From: Chimonanthus salicifolius
Taxonomy: Eukaryota; Streptophyta; Magnoliopsida; Laurales; Calycanthaceae
Reading direction: 5' to 3'
Length of the DNA: 64,000 nucleotides
NCBI GenBank assembly: GCA_013350335.1
Contig: CM023539.1
Location: 32,288,631 to 32,352,630 of the forward strand
Below, in pieces: positions 61,030 to 64,000 of this stretch. Each line of letters begins with the position of its first letter. Position 1 is the first letter of the stretch. The position numbers and the translations under genes are program-made. The notes under the pieces were generated by a model, which did not search any database, was not told the origin of the DNA, and saw nothing but the letters and a program-made list of their open reading frames with translations.

Positions 61030-62220
61030 AAATACAAGATTTTCAAAATGAATGTTAAAACCCACGTATCTAGGATTCATGCATTTTCTTAACAAATTGA
61101 TTGTCTATATAAAGTATGTAGATTTGAACATATAACATGATGATCACTTAAAAAACCCTGCAAAATACAAAGATCTCACCCTGAGACCCAAACTTAAGTT
61201 CACAACTCTAATAAAAGTAAAAAACGAAAAAAACTCATTGAAATAAAATGCACACCCAACCTATTCCATATATACTCTGATATATGACCAATGGTATGAA
61301 GGTAAATTTCTCCAACCTTTGTATTGACTTTCAATTACTAAGGATATAGGAGGGCATTGAGAAGAACATGATGCATTGTGTTAAAATAATGTTTCATTGC
61401 TTTATTATAATAAACTTGAAATGGACAAGCTTGTTGTGTTTGGATGAGATGATGAGGGGAGAAGATGAGTATTTGGTAACGAAAGAGAACAGGGTGAGAA
61501 AATTCCAAATTTTCCTTCCTCCCATGAATTCCAAAACTTCGTTATGCAAAGAAGAATCAATAAAATATATCCCTCTCCTTACCACTCCGTATTCCTTTTT
61601 CCTCTTCCTCAACCTCTCCGGACCATCTCTTACCTTGTTGTTGCCTTCAATGGCATTATCCATCTCCATTATCTTTCTAATCAACAAGGACTCTCTCTAT
61701 TTGAGGTATTTTTACCCTTTTTCCATTTGTTGAGATTATCTCCATGCTGAAAATAAAAAAACAGTCATGGATGTTGTTTTCTTGTTCGTCTTCTTCCGTG
61801 GATTAGATTATTTGTGTCATTGCATATATATAGCTTCTTGTTTCTTGCCATGGATGCACTAATTTCCCATCCGATTATGTTTTTGGGTGTTTATAATTTG
61901 AGCTTACATGGTAGGACTTCATTTTTTACAAGCAGGAAGTAAGTGTTTCGACTCTATTTTGACTTGTAATTATGAGTTCATAATATTAGTTTTGTCTTAG
62001 ATGAGACTTATTAACTTAGATTTTTAGTAAACTACAGCTTATTATATTATGTATTTCATATCACCAATGAACAAATTATTCAAATTTATAAAGAGATTTC
62101 TTTAATCATTTATTAGGATTTGAAAATAATTTTATTTCTAAGAAATATTTTTGTTCATTTCACTTCTAATAGTTGAAATGCAAGTGCGAGAACTTTATTT
62201 TCAGTTATAATTATAGGAAA
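61030..62220. other. Unassigned spacer
   Basis: AT-rich. Overlapping frames of about 100-120 codons on both strands at 61368-61750 resemble nothing I know. They may be a worn transposon or chance. Confidence 0.4.
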
Positions 62221-62791
62221 TAATCTATAAAAATTGTATAATATTATTACAAGATATATTATTAGTTTTTATTTAATTGTTATTATTTTTTAAAAATTTT
62301 CATCTTTTATATTATATGGATTCACTAAAAATCATTGATTCTTATAAAATTAATAACATATTAGGCTTCTTGCTTATAGTTATCAAATAATACTTTTCCT
62401 TGCATAAACTTTTGCAAAGTTTGCTCCTCATCCAAACTATTCTTCAATGTTGTAAAATAAAATCTCCCTAATCAAATTTTAATTTGAAGAATTAGCTCAT
62501 GTATAATCCATAAAAAATTGTATAATATTATTACATGATATATTATTAGTTTTTATTTAATGGATATTATTTAATAATTATTATTTTTTAATAAATTTTC
62601 ATTGTTTATATTATATAGATTCACTAAAAATCATTGATTCGCATAAAATTAATAATATATTAGTTTCTTGCTTATAGTTAACCGATAACATTTTTTTCCC
62701 TGCAAAGTTTACCCCTCATCCAAACCATTCTTCAACATTGCAAAATAAAATCTCCCTAATCAATTTTTAATTTGAAGAATTAGCTCATGTA
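62221..62791. repeat. Tandem duplication, two units of about 285 bp, upstream of the ArfGAP gene
   Basis: 62221-62503 and 62504-62791 share 'attgtataatattattac', 'gattcactaaaaatcattga', 'aaaataaaatctccctaatc' and a common end 'aattagctcatgta'. Differences are modest, including a 12-15 bp insertion in the second unit. The second unit ends about 630 bp before the ArfGAP ATG. Confidence 0.92.
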
Positions 62792-63424
62792 TCACAGTTT
62801 TAGCATTATTTATCAGAAAACTAATAAAAAAAAACTTTAAGTGATAAACACCAATTTACTGAAATTCATCTTTCTATTTTTGTAATTATTCTTCTTTATA
62901 TATACTCTAAATATTGGTATATGCAAGGACCGAAACTATCCTTTCACAATTTTATAGTAGTATTATTTGTAAATATTGAAAATTTATTTCTCATAAAAAA
63001 AAACCTTTCTCCCGTCGCAAGGCAAAGTTCCATCCACCTTCAACGAACCGAAAAAAGTACACCGCGACGAACTGAAGACGGTGAATCGCCAGCGCATTTC
63101 CAAACTTGTCGGTGACACTCAAAAGTCCCCGTAGCAACCCAAATCCACCCCGTCCCAACAAAGAAGAGAAGAGAGAAGAGAGAAGAAGAAGAAATAAACA
63201 AGAGAGGAAAAAGCTCCTCCCTCCCTCTCTCCCCTCTTCCCCTTCCCTCCATCCCCACCTATAATTTTTTTTTTGATAAAAGACCTCAATTTCTTCAAAA
63301 TCCTATTTCACCATTCTCTCAACCTTCACCTTCTTCATCATTCGAGGTCTTCTCTCCTCCATCCGGATCTCGATTCTCCGCCGATCCAGATCCAGATCCA
63401 GATACCCTATAACCAGATCCGTCC
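62792..63424 (+). promoter_or_regulatory. Probable promoter and 5' UTR of the ArfGAP gene
   Basis: A TATA-like 'tttatatatactcta' lies near 62895, about 530 nt before the ATG. From about 63130 there is a purine-rich then pyrimidine-rich leader ('agaagagagaagagagaaga', 'ctccctccctctctcccctc') typical of plant 5' UTRs. The transcription start is not determined. Confidence 0.5.
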
Positions 63425-64000
63425 ATGGCGGCCTCCCGACGACTCCGCGATCTGCAATCCCAGCACGGAAACAAGGTATGTGTCGATTGCTCGCAGAAGA
63501 ACCCGCAGTGGGCGTCCGTCTCCTATGGAATCTTCATGTGCCTTGAGTGCAGTGGGAAGCATCGTGGTCTCGGCGTCCACATATCCTTTGTCCGATCGGT
63601 TACCATGGACTCCTGGTCCGAGATCCAGCTCAAGAAGATGGAATCTGGCGGCAACGATCGCCTCAATGCGTTCCTTCTTCAGTATGGCATTCCCAAAGAA
63701 ACCGATATTGTAGCCAAGTACAACACCAGTGCAGCCGCTGTCTACCGGGACCGCATTCAGGCTCTCGCTGAGAGCCGCCCCTGGCGTGATCCACCTGTTG
63801 TCAAGGAGACTTCCTCTGCCAAGAAGCCTCCTCTAGCACAGAGTGGTGGAGGCAGCAAGAATGGGAATTATGGCGGGAACGTTGCAGGCTGGGATAGTTG
63901 GGATAATGATGATGTGATGCGGTCTACAGATATCAGGCGGAATCAGTCGGTGGGGGATTTCAGGGGTGAGTCAGGGGGGGGAAGGGGTGCACCAACTAGG
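63425..64000 (+). CDS. ADP-ribosylation factor GTPase-activating protein, AGD6/AGD7-like (5' part)
   Basis: An open frame runs from the ATG at 63425 to the window end (192 codons, incomplete). The ArfGAP domain begins at once: a C4 zinc finger Cys19, Cys22, Cys39, Cys42 (C-x2-C-x16-C-x2-C), followed by [17 protein letters not shown], where Arg47 is the expected catalytic arginine finger. Then come [15 protein letters not shown] and [18 protein letters not shown], characteristic of the Arabidopsis AGD6/AGD7 class (ArfGAP1-like), and the start of a Gly/Ser-rich region with '[11 protein letters not shown]'. The protein stimulates GTP hydrolysis by Arf1, mainly at the Golgi, during COPI vesicle traffic (family knowledge). 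No intron is needed to 64000; GGTGAGT at 63964 resembles a donor, but the following residues still fit the family. The rest lies outside the window. Confidence 0.93.
   Translation, partial: MAASRRLRDLQSQHGNKVCVDCSQKNPQWASVSYGIFMCLECSGKHRGLGVHISFVRSVTMDSWSEIQLKKMESGGNDRLNAFLLQYGIPKETDIVAKYNTSAAAVYRDRIQALAESRPWRDPPVVKETSSAKKPPLAQSGGGSKNGNYGGNVAGWDSWDNDDVMRSTDIRRNQSVGDFRGESGGGRGAPTR

Noticed and set aside
61368..61750. Overlapping open frames of about 70-120 codons on both strands
   Set aside because: No motif, no splice-compatible neighbours, and coding bias is absent. Left as unassigned.
63273..63771. Two plus-strand frames overlapping the ArfGAP start
   Set aside because: They are out of frame with the clear ArfGAP coding sequence starting at 63425.
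1..64000. tRNA, rRNA or snRNA genes
   Set aside because: I looked for tRNA-like T-arm words and rRNA blocks and found none beyond the retrotransposon primer site. A tRNAscan-SE run would be decisive.

Overview
This window is nuclear DNA of a flowering plant. The evidence is AT-rich intergenic sequence, intron-containing genes, an ArfGAP of the plant AGD6/AGD7 type, a plant-type RING ligase, and many typical plant transposable elements. I cannot name the species. Only four host gene loci are visible: a RING-type E3 ligase present twice (exons 3-4 of copy A at 10-1894, and a full four-exon copy B at 22759-28578), a small two-pass membrane protein (49179-49550), and the 5' part of an Arf GTPase-activating protein (63425 to the window end). 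Nearly everything else is transposon-derived or unassigned AT-rich spacer.

Layout. 1-7252 and 26688-33640 are two copies, in the same direction, of one segment holding the last two exons of the RING gene and about 5 kb of downstream sequence; copy A probably continues to the left of the window. Between the copies lie old copia-like LTR pieces (7253-15080), a 4.5 kb LTR-like element on the minus strand (9661-14148), and a 2.6 kb solo LTR (16095-21867) that contains a younger 3.1 kb solo LTR (17406-20529). Two more solo LTRs of this family lie at 34861-38204 and 51523-54795. Four of the five LTR-like units have exact 5-bp target-site duplications; the fifth differs by one base.

38449-47771 is a 9.3 kb Mutator-like element (MULE) flanked by the 9-bp repeat TTAACAAGG. 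Its terminal inverted repeats are arrays of short palindromes with the core ATTCGTTCGAACGAAT. Inside are a decayed transposase on the plus strand and a decayed second gene on the minus strand. Each is read inward from a TATA-like box at the inner edge of its TIR, the convergent two-gene plan known from maize MuDR. A copia-like solo LTR (about 43047-44568) separates them.

55880-58855 is a complete small copia-type retrotransposon on the minus strand (200-bp LTRs, tRNA-Met primer site, polypurine tract, 5-bp TSD) with no polymerase that I can recognise, so it is probably non-autonomous. Several MITE-like inverted repeats and tandem duplications make up much of the rest.

The most biologically interesting host item is the duplicated RING gene. 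Its protein has two SUMO-interaction-like motifs ahead of the RING, which suggests a SUMO-targeted ubiquitin ligase. Copy B has acquired a 102-bp near-perfect palindrome in its 3' region and a duplicated splice donor. The most unusual structural item is the palindrome-array MULE.
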